Assembly (NCBI GenBank): GCA_002439875.1
Contig: DJQB01000012.1
Coordinates: 62,001-126,000, forward strand
Reading direction: 5' to 3'
Source: Bacteroidales bacterium UBA6397
GTDB lineage: Bacteria; Bacteroidota; Bacteroidia; Bacteroidales; UBA932
DNA length: 64,000 nt
Shown here: piece by piece, positions 37,515 to 45,537 of the stretch
How positions within the stretch are numbered: position 1 is the first letter of the stretch
Layout of the letters: the number at the start of each line of letters is the position of its first letter
Made by a program: the position numbers and the translations under genes
Notes under the pieces: model-generated
Told to the model about the DNA's origin: nothing
Seen by the model: the letters and a program-made list of their open reading frames with translations, nothing else
Databases searched by the model: none

Positions 37515-37562
37515 AAAACGTTTAAAACTTTTCCGGAAAAAGGCTTGCTTAAACGTTTTTTT
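37515..37562 (+). terminator. Nested hairpin terminator downstream of trmD
   Basis: Outer arms AAAACGTTTAA and TTAAACGTTTT enclose an inner CTTTTCC/GGAAAAG pair, and a run of T residues follows. It lies about 170 bp after the trmD stop. Confidence 0.6.
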
Positions 37563-37690
37563 TGACTACTTTTGCTACACGAAAATGTGAGAGTATTTCA
37601 CACTCTAACGACTATGACCTTCTTTCAAAATAAGGTAATACACTACTAACTAACCGAAAAAAGTCCGCAGCGATGTGGGCTTTTTTGTTT
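37545..37690 (+). ncRNA. Candidate small RNA or attenuated leader of about 110 nt
   Basis: A complete promoter (TTG 37545-37547, 19-bp spacer, TACTTTTG 37567-37574) predicts a start near 37581. The transcript would end at an 11-bp hairpin with G-T wobbles (AAAAGTCCGCA / TGTGGGCTTTT) and a T-run at about 37659-37690. Inside are a small hairpin (AGAGT/ACTCT) and a tiny frame, MTFFQNKVIHY. No biosynthetic operon follows, so a free small RNA is more likely than an amino-acid attenuator. Confidence 0.5.
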
Positions 37691-37709
37691 TCATGCCCGG
37701 CCTCCTTCT

Positions 37710-37851
37710 GCAAACCACGGCCGCTCCATCCAGCCCTGCACGCAAACGTAGCCTATGCAGCCGTGGCTGACCCTCCCTTCAAATGCAGGGTCAGCCACAC
37801 AACACTGCCCCGCGCACGCCTCCGAGGCCTTGTCCTGTGACCGTGGTTTGC
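37710..37851. repeat. Structured intergenic element bounded by 11-bp inverted repeats
   Basis: GCAAACCACGG (37710-37720) pairs perfectly with CCGTGGTTTGC (37841-37851). Inside, GTGGCTGACCCT (37763-37774) pairs with AGGGTCAGCCAC (37787-37798) over a 12-nt loop, and shorter pairs (CTGCA/TGCAG, GCCT/AGGC) fill the arms. It could be a structured RNA, a palindromic repeat element or a small non-coding mobile unit. Confidence 0.6.
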
Positions 37852-37863
37852 TAAATCAGGAAT

Positions 37864-37910
37864 TTGAACCGATATGAACTTGACACTATCGATTTTTCCG
37901 CGTAGTTTTG
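37864..37910 (+). promoter_or_regulatory. Promoter with 10-bp-phased WTGAAC repeats, fimbrillin operon
   Basis: TTGAAC (37864) and ATGAAC (37874) lie 10 bp apart; the second runs into the -33 TTG (37880-37882). After a 20-bp spacer comes TAGTTTTG (37903-37910). The start codon is 56 bp further on. Confidence 0.7.
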
Positions 37911-37966
37911 TATGCTGAATTGGTATTGGCCAATTCCATGATTATTAACACTAATTGAATAAAGCA

Positions 37967-38848
37967 ATGAAAAAACTCACTTTGACCCTTATGACGCTGG
38001 TTGTTCTGGCATCCTGCAAAAAGACAGAGGAACCCACACCTGCACCAGAGCCTAAACCGGAGCCGGAATTGGTTCCTATCCAAATCGCCACGACCATGAC
38101 CAGGGCAACAGACTATGCGTTCGAGACCGGTGACAATGTCGGACTGTTCGTTGTAAACGAGCCGAAGAGTCTCCAGAACAGCGGAAACCACGTGGACAAC
38201 TGCAAATTCATTTTCGATGGCACGAAATGGAATGCCGGGAAGGAAATCTACTGGCTGGACGCGACCACCAAGGCGGATTTCTACTGCTATTACCCTTACA
38301 CGTCCTCTCTATCGTCAATCACATCGTTCCCGTTCCAGGTCAGTCAAGACCAGAGCGCAGAGAGCGGCTACAAGGCGTCTGACCTCATGTGGGGGAAGGT
38401 TCTTGGAATCGCCCCTACCCCGGATCCGGTCATGATCAGCGTAAACCACAGCATGAGTTGCCTCATCATCAGCATCAAGGCCGGCACCGGCTGGAAAGAG
38501 GATGACATCAAGACAGCGGAAGTGACACTGGAAGGTCTGAAGACCTCAGCTCTCATCAATCTTACGGACGGAGTGGTCACCGCCACAGGAGATGCGGCTG
38601 AAATGAAGCCTCTACAGACTGGGACCGGGAGATTCAAGGCACTTGTCGTGCCACAGAAGGTAAGTGACGCAGAACTGATCAAAATAAAGGTCGGCAACAA
38701 TTCCTACGCTCTCAAGACCTCGATTGACATGAAATCTGGAAAGCAGCACACATGCACGGTTGTGGTCAACCGCACCAGCGAGGGCATAAACATCGGCATC
38801 GGTCCGTGGGAGACTGACAGCATCGACTACGGCGGATCGGTTGAATAA
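37967..38848 (+). CDS. Fimbrillin-family (Mfa-like) surface lipoprotein
   Basis: Lipoprotein with Cys17 (VLASC) and a proline-rich linker. The body follows the Mfa-like pattern shared with the next two gene products: MTRATDYAFETGDNVGLFV, then DNCKFIFDGTKWNAGKEIYW, the motif FYCYYPYTSS, GYKASDLMWGK, and a second half that ends in QHTCTVVVNRTS plus IGPWET. Such proteins form short fimbriae or their tip and anchor parts. First gene of a three-gene operon with its own promoter; the next gene starts 76 bp on. Start set at the ATG rather than the TTG four codons earlier. Confidence 0.82.
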   Translation: MKKLTLTLMTLVVLASCKKTEEPTPAPEPKPEPELVPIQIATTMTRATDYAFETGDNVGLFVVNEPKSLQNSGNHVDNCKFIFDGTKWNAGKEIYWLDATTKADFYCYYPYTSSLSSITSFPFQVSQDQSAESGYKASDLMWGKVLGIAPTPDPVMISVNHSMSCLIISIKAGTGWKEDDIKTAEVTLEGLKTSALINLTDGVVTATGDAAEMKPLQTGTGRFKALVVPQKVSDAELIKIKVGNNSYALKTSIDMKSGKQHTCTVVVNRTSEGINIGIGPWETDSIDYGGSVE

Positions 38849-38924
38849 ATCATAACGCTCCGGATTGCGACAATCTTTCAAAGTATCGAAAATCAATTAA
38901 CTGAACAACGCATCATACATTAAT

Positions 38925-41900
38925 ATGGGAAAGTCAACTCATTTCATTACCGCAGCCGCCATCCTGTTCGGACTTGCCGCCTGCAGCCTGGAGGAAGACA
39001 ATTTACGCCCTGAGCCAAGTGACAAGGAACCAGGGCTGATCACCATCTCCGGTGAGATCTCGCAGATCTACCAGACAAGGGCGAACGACTCAGGCTTCGC
39101 GGACAAGGACGAAATCGGAGTCTACATCGTGGACTACAACGGCGGCGATGCCGGAACACTGAAGAACAACGGCAACAGGGCGGACAACGTCAAGTTCACC
39201 TTCGACGAGACCGCCTACAAATGGATTCCGGTCAGAGACATCTACTGGAAAGACAAGGAGACCCACATCGATGTGTATGGCTACTACCCTTACGCCTCGG
39301 TCGAAAATGTCAATGAATATGCCTTCGTGGTTCAAAAGGATCAAAGCACAGAGTCGATGAACGGCAAACCGGGCGGTTACGAGGCTTCTGACTTTCTTTG
39401 GGGAAAGGCCGGGAACGCCGCTCCGACGGACAGGATCGTCCGCCTGTCATTCGCACACAAGATGGCCGGTGTCAGGGTGTCCCTCGTAAAAGGCACTGGA
39501 TTCTCTGACGAGGAATGGGCTTCCGCAAGCAAGGAGGCCTTGATCCTGAACACCAAGAGGAACGCCACCATAAATCTGGCGACAGGAGTTGTCACCGCTA
39601 CTGGCGAGGCAGAAGGCACAGGCATAATTCCTTACAAGAACGGAGAGGATTTCAGAGCCGTGGTCGCTCCGCAGGAAATCGCCGCCGGGACACCTGTCAT
39701 CAGTGTCACAGTAGCTGGGATCTCCTATAAGTTCAGCAGAAGTGAAATTATGGTGTTCAACGCTTCCAAGCAGCACAACTTCACGATCACTGTCAACAAG
39801 AAAGCGCCTGGCGACTTCGAGTTCAAACTCAGCGGTGAAAGCATCACGGCCTGGGAGAACGACGCCGTCTCCCACGATGCCACGACGAGGGAATATGTCG
39901 TCATCAATGTCGAGACTCCTGGAACGCTGGACAAATGCATCGAGGCGGCAGGGAAGGATCTCTCAAAAGTGAAGAATCTTAAGCTTACCGGAAAGATCAA
40001 CTCCAGAGATTTCGCTGTAATGAAGTATAGGATGACTGTTCTTTCCGCTCTGAATCTCAAAGAGGTCATAATTGTCAAAGGTGAGGGTGGCCGGCTTGAT
40101 GAAGTAGATGACGCTAATTATTCGGGAAACGATGATGATATCATACCAAATGGCGCGATGTCAACAAAATACACTCTGACCAATTTGGTATTGCCAGACA
40201 AATTATTTGGAATTCGAGAATCAGCATTTGTCGACTGCATATTCTTAAGTGGCTCACTGATTCTTCCGGAGGGACTGGAGTTCATCGAGAAAGAAGCTTT
40301 CCGCAACTGTAAGAATCTCAATGGCAGCTTACATCTTCCTAGTACGCTGAAAAGGATCGGAAAAGAAAAAGGTTATATTGGTTATTGGGACGGGGTCTTT
40401 GCCAACTGTGGATTTGTTTGCGAGTTGTCATTGCCGGAAAATCTTCGTGAAATCGGAATGGGCGCATTCTATGAATGCAAAGGACTCTATGGTGAGTTAC
40501 ACTTTCCAGAGAACCTTGAACGTATTGGAGAAAGAGCATTCGAAGGATGCAAGAATCTGACAGGATCCTTAATAATTCCACAAAGTGTGACAATCATTCC
40601 GGAATTTTGCTTCCATAATACAGGATTGAATGGAAACTTAACCCTTCATAATGGTATTACTTCTATAGGAGAATCCGCATTTGAAGGTACTGGTCTGAAG
40701 GGTGAACTGAACCTTCCTTCTGAACTTGAAGTAATCAGTACTTCTACCTTTAACGGATGCGATTTTTCAGGTAAATTAGTGTTGCCAGATAAGGTTCGTT
40801 CAATCGGGGAAAAAGCCTTCGCCTACAACTGGAGACTTACCGGAGTCATAGAGATACCTGAAAACGTACTCTCTATCGGAGCAGGTGCTTTCGCAAAATG
40901 TTGGAGTCTTGAAGGTGTGATTTTCCCCGAAGGGCTCGAAAGTATACGCTATGAAAGCACAGATGGTGGTGCCTTCCAAGATTGTTTCGGAATAAACAAG
41001 ATCGTCTGCAAAGGCACAATCCCTCCATACATCCAGTCCGGAGCCTTCAACGGAGTGGCCAAGGATAACTTCACAGTGGAAGTGCCGGAATCCGCGGTGA
41101 TCCAGTACCAGGCCGCACCTGGTTGGAGCGACTTCAAGCGTATCTCAGCCTACCGCAATCTGGTAATAAGGCCGAATGTAGCCACGGCGCTGAACACGAA
41201 GGTCACAAGAGACCTTGTGCTGAACGCGGATGATGAATGGGCTGTGGAAAGCATGCCGGACTGGGTGACACTTAGTCATAAAGAGGGCAAAGGCAAGACT
41301 GAGCTCAAGCTGGAATTCCAGCAGATGCCGACTGGCTCGAACCGTGAGGGCAAGATTGTCTTCAAACTCAAGGACAAGGACTACAGGACAACCTGTTATC
41401 TCACCCAGTATGACTACGGCTATGCTGAGGATGAGATCGTCATCCTCAACAAGGCCACCAAAGGCAAAGGTATCAACTTAGTGCTCCTTGGCGACGGGTA
41501 CAACGCCAAAGACATCAGCGATGGGCTTCTCATGAAGAACATCAAGGAGGCGGTGGGGCATTTCTTCAGCATCGAGCCTTACAAGACTTACAAGGATTAC
41601 TTTAACGTCTACACAGGAATATCGGTGTCACCGGAATCTGGAATCGGAAGTGTCAACACAATCATATACAACAGATTCAACACCTCAGCCAAAGGTGGAG
41701 TCACACTTGGTGGCCGCAACGGAGAGAGTGACTACAACGAGATCTTCAAATACGCCTGCAAGGCTCCGACAGTCAACGAAGGAAACCTCAACCAGACTCT
41801 GATCATCATTGTGCCGAACACAACCGACTATGGCGGAATATGCTACATGTACGATGGTGGAGAGGCCATCGCATACTGCCCGATGAGCGACTACGGCTAC

Positions 41901-42443
41901 CCTCTAGATTTCCGTGGGGTCATCCAGCACGAGGCGGGCGGTCACGGATTCGGAAAGCTCGGAGACGAGTACATCTACCATAATGCGTTCATTGATGCAT
42001 GCAGTTGTACCTGCTGTGGCCACGTGCTTGAATTCAACCTCGCCAAGGCGAAAGGCTGGTACGAGAATCTGTCCCTCACCGGAAAGATGAATGAAGTGCC
42101 ATGGAGTCACCTGATTTTCGATGAAAAGTATAGCAAAATCGTGGACATCTACGAAGGAGGCTTCAAGCACTCGCGCGGGGTTTACCGCTCGGAGTACAAC
42201 AGCTGCATGAACAATGATATTCCTTACTACAGCACCATCAGCCGCGAGGCAATTGTCAAAAGGATCATGGGATATGCCGGTGAGGAATATTCTTTCGAGA
42301 AGTTCGCTGCCAATGACAACATTGAGAATCTCCCGGAGACCGCCACAGCAGCCACCAAGGCTTCACCGTTCAGTTTCTCGGTGTCCGGAGGAATGCACCA
42401 GCATGAGCCTGTGTTCATGGGTAAACGTCCAACTATTAAATAG
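38925..42443 (+). CDS. Fimbrillin-LRR-BACON-M64 peptidase fusion lipoprotein
   Basis: Large surface lipoprotein (Cys20 after FGLAA). Domains in order: Mfa-like fimbrillin (about 35-310: TRANDSGFADKDEIGVYIVD, VYGYYPYASV, GYEASDFLWGK); linker; BspA-type LRR_5 repeats (about 405-735), each with a LPE/LPS, an I/L-G and an AF.GC pattern; a BACON-like fold (about 745-832, closing on CYLTQYDYG); and an M64 (IgA-peptidase-like) domain (about 838-1135). The zinc motif HEAGGH is at residues 1002-1007 with Asp-Glu at 1014-1015, intact. M64 enzymes cut host or microbial proteins; here the enzyme is joined to adhesin-type parts. Middle gene of the fimbrillin operon. Confidence 0.85.
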   Translation: MGKSTHFITAAAILFGLAACSLEEDNLRPEPSDKEPGLITISGEISQIYQTRANDSGFADKDEIGVYIVDYNGGDAGTLKNNGNRADNVKFTFDETAYKWIPVRDIYWKDKETHIDVYGYYPYASVENVNEYAFVVQKDQSTESMNGKPGGYEASDFLWGKAGNAAPTDRIVRLSFAHKMAGVRVSLVKGTGFSDEEWASASKEALILNTKRNATINLATGVVTATGEAEGTGIIPYKNGEDFRAVVAPQEIAAGTPVISVTVAGISYKFSRSEIMVFNASKQHNFTITVNKKAPGDFEFKLSGESITAWENDAVSHDATTREYVVINVETPGTLDKCIEAAGKDLSKVKNLKLTGKINSRDFAVMKYRMTVLSALNLKEVIIVKGEGGRLDEVDDANYSGNDDDIIPNGAMSTKYTLTNLVLPDKLFGIRESAFVDCIFLSGSLILPEGLEFIEKEAFRNCKNLNGSLHLPSTLKRIGKEKGYIGYWDGVFANCGFVCELSLPENLREIGMGAFYECKGLYGELHFPENLERIGERAFEGCKNLTGSLIIPQSVTIIPEFCFHNTGLNGNLTLHNGITSIGESAFEGTGLKGELNLPSELEVISTSTFNGCDFSGKLVLPDKVRSIGEKAFAYNWRLTGVIEIPENVLSIGAGAFAKCWSLEGVIFPEGLESIRYESTDGGAFQDCFGINKIVCKGTIPPYIQSGAFNGVAKDNFTVEVPESAVIQYQAAPGWSDFKRISAYRNLVIRPNVATALNTKVTRDLVLNADDEWAVESMPDWVTLSHKEGKGKTELKLEFQQMPTGSNREGKIVFKLKDKDYRTTCYLTQYDYGYAEDEIVILNKATKGKGINLVLLGDGYNAKDISDGLLMKNIKEAVGHFFSIEPYKTYKDYFNVYTGISVSPESGIGSVNTIIYNRFNTSAKGGVTLGGRNGESDYNEIFKYACKAPTVNEGNLNQTLIIIVPNTTDYGGICYMYDGGEAIAYCPMSDYGYPLDFRGVIQHEAGGHGFGKLGDEYIYHNAFIDACSCTCCGHVLEFNLAKAKGWYENLSLTGKMNEVPWSHLIFDEKYSKIVDIYEGGFKHSRGVYRSEYNSCMNNDIPYYSTISREAIVKRIMGYAGEEYSFEKFAANDNIENLPETATAATKASPFSFSVSGGMHQHEPVFMGKRPTIK

Positions 42444-42451
42444 CGCATAAC

Positions 42452-43330
42452 ATGAAAAAAATATTCTACCTTTCAATGATACTTCTCGCTGCGGCTTGTT
42501 CCAAATCAGGCTCAGAGATGGAAGAGCAACCCGAAATCCGTTTCAATCTTGGATTCTCAGGTCAACAGACAAAGGCCACGGCAAACGCCTTCGAAAGTGG
42601 TGACGTGACCGGGCTTTACATGACCGAATATGACAGCTCGAACAAACCGGTTCCTCTTCAGGTTTCCGGCAACGCTGTCAACAACGCTGCATTGAGGTTC
42701 GACGGAACCTCATGGACGACCTCCCCTACCCTCTATTGGAACAAGGGAGTGAAGTACGATGTCTATGGCTACTATCCTTACTCCAAACCAGCGTCAGTGG
42801 ATGAGTACCGTTTCAGCATCGCATCGGACCAGACAACAACAAATACTGCGGAATCACTTGGTGGCTACGAGGCCTCAGACTTCCTATGGGCAAAACAGAC
42901 TGGTGTGAAATACCCCGATGTCGTCAGCCTGACATTCAGCCACAGGATGAGCCGCCTAGTTGTAAAACTGGTCAAGGGCAAGGATTTCGAAGGTGACATG
43001 CCAAAGGATGTTGTCGTCAAGGTTCATGGAACAGTGACAGATGCGGTCATCGATCTCGGCAGCGGAGTCGTCGTGAAAGACAACCACGGCAAGGCGAAAA
43101 CCATCACCATGAAAAAGGAAAGCGACACAGTCTTCTCCTCCATCATTGTCCCGCAACGCATTGAAAACCGCCAGCCTCTGATCGAGGTCCTTACCAACAA
43201 TGTCTCCTACCTGATGGAAAGCCGTTTCGTCTTCCGTTCCGGTGTCCAGCATTCCGTCAACATCATCCTCGACAGCGATCCGGCCAAAGTCAAGATTGAG
43301 ATCGGTGGTGAGATCCAAGGCTGGAATTAG
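42452..43330 (+). CDS. Fimbrillin-family (Mfa-like) surface lipoprotein
   Basis: Lipoprotein with Cys16 (LLAAAC). The sequence parallels the two preceding products: ATANAFESGDVTGLYMTEYD, YDVYGYYPYSKP, GGYEASDFLWAKQTG, SLTFSHRMSRLVVKLVKG, and a QHSVNIILDSD end. It starts 8 bp after the fusion gene, so it is co-transcribed. The three related lipoproteins suggest a surface filament or patch with the M64 enzyme built in. Which one is the major subunit cannot be told. Confidence 0.82.
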   Translation: MKKIFYLSMILLAAACSKSGSEMEEQPEIRFNLGFSGQQTKATANAFESGDVTGLYMTEYDSSNKPVPLQVSGNAVNNAALRFDGTSWTTSPTLYWNKGVKYDVYGYYPYSKPASVDEYRFSIASDQTTTNTAESLGGYEASDFLWAKQTGVKYPDVVSLTFSHRMSRLVVKLVKGKDFEGDMPKDVVVKVHGTVTDAVIDLGSGVVVKDNHGKAKTITMKKESDTVFSSIIVPQRIENRQPLIEVLTNNVSYLMESRFVFRSGVQHSVNIILDSDPAKVKIEIGGEIQGWN

Positions 43331-43339
43331 CGCGTCTAC

Positions 43340-43585
43340 TTTTCGCGTCTGGTACAGACGTTCAGGGATCTGCTGGTGATGGGGACCGAAGTGTTTGCGG
43401 CCACGTCAAAGGGGCTTTATTGGTCGCAGAACGGTGGGGCGACCTGGACCACTCGGTACAACAATTCTGGAGTGGTGGGAGAGTTCCTCACGCTGGCGAC
43501 CGACGGGACTGCGCTGCTGGCGACCACCACAAAAGGACTGTATGCCTCGCGGAACCAAGGGATGTCCTGGGAGCACAGAAGGTAG
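43340..43585 (+). pseudogene. 5'-truncated copy of the Asp-box (BNR) gene
   Basis: Sequence from about 43357 onward is a close copy of the 3' two thirds of the gene at 50308-50655. It reads TFRDLLVMGTEVFAATSKGL, then SQNGGATWTTRYNNS and ASRNQGMSWEHRR, with the same end. The first ~40 residues are missing, replaced right after the fimbrillin stop by unrelated or diverged sequence. A terminator hairpin follows, as it does (in weaker form) after the intact gene. It is the tail of a lost operon copy. Confidence 0.75.
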
Positions 43586-43614
43586 GGATATTCAGGCGGA
43601 TCTATAATTAAGTT

Positions 43615-43652
43615 GGAAGTGTCCGAATGTTTCTTGCATCTCGGACACTTCC
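43615..43652 (+). terminator. Bidirectional hairpin after the BNR remnant
   Basis: Perfect 12-bp stem (GGAAGTGTCCGA / TCGGACACTTCC, 14-nt loop) followed by ATTTTAG. It sits 3 bp from the end of the convergent Rpn-type gene. A decayed version of the same hairpin lies after the intact BNR gene at about 50665-50705. Confidence 0.8.
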
Positions 43653-43655
43653 ATT

Positions 43656-44591
43656 TTAGTGTTGTGTAAGCGCTTCCACGGCAGTCTTGTCAAGGCCGGT
43701 GCATTTGACAATGAACTCGATAGGTGTGTTTGCACCTATCATACGCAAGGCTATGGCTTCCCTTTCGGCTACTTTGCCTTGCTCTCGTCCCTGTTTAATC
43801 CCCTCCTCGCGCCCGAACTCTCTGGCGTAGGCTATCTGATTGTAAGTGTCCCGTTCGTTGATCATATTGCTGACATATTGTTTCTTCTCATCATTTGTAA
43901 GGGATATGACTTCCGCTGCCTCGAAGAATCTTCTGAAAATCCTGTCCACCAACGCTGCCGGGCGTTCCAGCAGACGGTGCAGATTCTTCAGCACGTAGAA
44001 CCACTTGTCCAGATTCGTCTTGAGTTCTTCGGGACTCTTGTCGAACCTCCCGATCTCGATGAACACGAACCGCAGCTTGTCAGTCATCAACCCTCCGCCT
44101 CTTTCCGGCCCGAAAGAGAAATTCTGCAACCCAATGAAATACACTCCTTTGATGTTGTAGTCCCACTTCTTGCCTTTCATCCCTTGTGAGTGCATCACCA
44201 TGCCGGAATAGTACAGGGCTCTTTCTCTGAAATGCTTCTGATAGGCCAACTGTATTTCGACAATGAATTTCTCTCCGCTCTCATCCCTGCACATCACATC
44301 GAACCTTGCGTTTCTGTCACCTGCGGCCAACCCTAACTGCTCTGTCGGCAGATAGGTGATGTCCTTGATCCTTTTGTCGGGGAATATCTCCGTCAGAAAC
44401 GCGACAAGGAACTCCTTGTTCATCTCCGTTCCGAAAAGCCTCTTGAATCCCCAGTCGTTCAGCGGGTCGATGTACCGTGGCAGTGCATCACCCTCCACAT
44501 CCACTTCGTCACCGAATCCGGTTCTTTCATCTTCCAAAAGTGCACGACTCCAGCCGTAGGCACTCAGGTCATCATACCCATTAGCAGCCAT
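43656..44591 (-). CDS. Rpn-family PD-(D/E)XK nuclease (recombination-promoting / transposase-like)
   Basis: Member of the widespread Rpn/PDDEXK family, nucleases linked to RecA-independent recombination and found as mobile, multi-copy genes. The N-terminus carries the signature YIDPLNDWGFKRLFG (about 40-54). The nuclease core is ARFDVMCRDESGEKFIVEIQ (about 95-114), with the Asp and the E-x-Q catalytic pair present. A basic, Gln/Glu-rich helix (REEGIKQGREQGKVAERE) and a C-terminal helix-hairpin close the protein, as usual for the family. At 311 aa it looks complete. It sits between two broken copies of the neighbouring operon, which makes it a suspect for the rearrangements. Confidence 0.85.
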   Translation of the reverse strand: MAANGYDDLSAYGWSRALLEDERTGFGDEVDVEGDALPRYIDPLNDWGFKRLFGTEMNKEFLVAFLTEIFPDKRIKDITYLPTEQLGLAAGDRNARFDVMCRDESGEKFIVEIQLAYQKHFRERALYYSGMVMHSQGMKGKKWDYNIKGVYFIGLQNFSFGPERGGGLMTDKLRFVFIEIGRFDKSPEELKTNLDKWFYVLKNLHRLLERPAALVDRIFRRFFEAAEVISLTNDEKKQYVSNMINERDTYNQIAYAREFGREEGIKQGREQGKVAEREAIALRMIGANTPIEFIVKCTGLDKTAVEALTQH

Positions 44592-44759
44592 AAAGATAAT
44601 AGTTTTAGTTGGTTAAACAAATTGTTGGATTCCGTTTTTGTGGCCCTTTTTGCCGGGAGACCATTCCCTGTCCTGCGAAGGCCACAACGGGAGTCGGCAT
44701 AAAGGTATAATTGTTTCTAAAACTTTCGGGGGTAAGAATATGTTTTTTATGAATATAAT

Positions 44760-44930
44760 ATGTTCCTTATCGAGCATTCCACTTTTTGGCGCATCTTTTT
44801 CCAAATCCCCCTCTTATGCTGGTTGGGTTTTGGAATTGAGTGGATAGACCAACATTATGATGATTATTATTTCCCATATGCGTCTAAATTATTGAGATAC
44901 AACGAATCAACGAAGGATTTCAGAAATTGA
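44760..44930 (+). pseudogene. 3' fragment of the coiled-coil membrane protein gene
   Basis: The 57 codons read MFLIEHSTFWRIFFQIPLLC, then WLGFGIEWIDQHYDDYYFPY and a tail ending KDFRN-stop. This is a near-identical copy of the C-terminus of the gene at 47222-48472 (HIEHSTFWRIFFQIPLLCWL and so on). The frame is still open and even starts with ATG, so a 56-residue one-helix peptide could be made. It is best seen as the relic of another operon copy. Confidence 0.75.
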
Positions 44931-44986
44931 ACGTAAAAGTTGCTGATATGAGCCGCAGCGCATTCGGCAGCACAGGCATAACTTTC

Positions 44987-45035
44987 GGGTGCCTGTCATT
45001 GGAAGATATGTGATCTTCCCATCTCAGGAGCACCC
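44987..45035. ncRNA. Long hairpin upstream of the zinc-ribbon operon
   Basis: GGGTGCCTG (44987-44995) pairs with CAGGAGCACCC (45025-45035) with a two-base bulge, and inside it GGAAGAT (45001-45007) pairs with ATCTTCC (45013-45019). The fold has about 16 bp in two coaxial stems. It may be a structured RNA or the end of the relic transcript; the function is unknown. Confidence 0.4.
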
Positions 45036-45128
45036 AGTCCAAAACCACACCAAAGACATCATGCCATGAAAGCGATCCGCAAGAACGCTTTTGAATTCAT
45101 CCTGACTTTTTCAAAGTGCTCGATAAAC

Positions 45129-45175
45129 ATGAACCTAAATGAACTTGATTCGGATTAAGTTTCTTATCAAATTTG
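45129..45175 (+). promoter_or_regulatory. Promoter with 10-bp-phased ATGAAC repeats, zinc-ribbon operon
   Basis: ATGAAC at 45129 and 45139; the second continues into TTG (45145-45147). A 20-bp spacer leads to CAAATTTG (45168-45175), one mismatch from TAnnTTTG. The first gene starts 148 bp later, so the leader is long. Confidence 0.55.
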
Positions 45176-45323
45176 CAACGTTACAAAGAACGCTTGAACT
45201 CTGCCACATTTTGGCGCTGAGAACCGTTTATTTTGCCGAGTGAAAATGGTTGTCAACTTCTATCGGTATTAAGATCCGTCAGGAGTACCGAACAGAAAGA
45301 CTGACAAAATAAGTTTAACGACT

Positions 45324-45506
45324 ATGTTACGTGGTTTTACCAAATTCCGTTGCCCCGACTGCGGCCACATCTTCGAAGCACCCGACCTCGAAGACAACGC
45401 AGCCGTCCGAACCATGCCACAGCCCTGCCCGCGTAGCGGTGCTAAGAGTAATCCTGTCGGCATATTAGACATGTTTTGTATGCTTTGGAACAGAAAGAAA
45501 CATTGA
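45324..45506 (+). CDS. 60-residue zinc-ribbon protein with an altered second knuckle
   Basis: The first knuckle is normal: FRCPDCGHIFEAP (residues 8-20). The second reads QPCPRSGAKSNP, where a CPRCG motif is expected; one ligand Cys is Ser. The rest is short and ends in basic residues (WNRKKH). It lies first in the operon behind its promoter and 31 bp before the next gene. With three Cys ligands it may bind zinc weakly or need a partner. The function is unknown; small zinc ribbons often accompany membrane-stress operons. Confidence 0.6.
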   Translation: MLRGFTKFRCPDCGHIFEAPDLEDNAAVRTMPQPCPRSGAKSNPVGILDMFCMLWNRKKH

Positions 45507-45537
45507 AACACAATCAAAATAATTGTCTAAAACTATT

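Larger units (their letters stand above)
37344..37966. other. 623-bp non-coding stretch rich in RNA structure
   Basis: No protein gene is credible here. In order it holds a terminator-like nested hairpin (37515-37562), a promoter with a short transcript ending in a hairpin (37545-37690), a large inverted-repeat fold (37710-37851) and a well-formed promoter with WTGAAC repeats (37864-37910) for the fimbrillin-like operon. Confidence 0.7.
44592..45323. other. 732-bp stretch: gene fragment, hairpin and promoter
   Basis: It holds a 171-bp coding fragment (44760-44930), a long hairpin (44987-45035), a smaller AAAGCG/CGCTTT stem near 45068-45090 and a promoter (45129-45175). No other gene is supported. 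Confidence 0.6.

Noticed and set aside
37614..37649. Leader peptide MTFFQNKVIHY as an amino-acid attenuator
   Set aside because: Two Phe codons are not a regulatory run, and no biosynthesis gene follows the hairpin.
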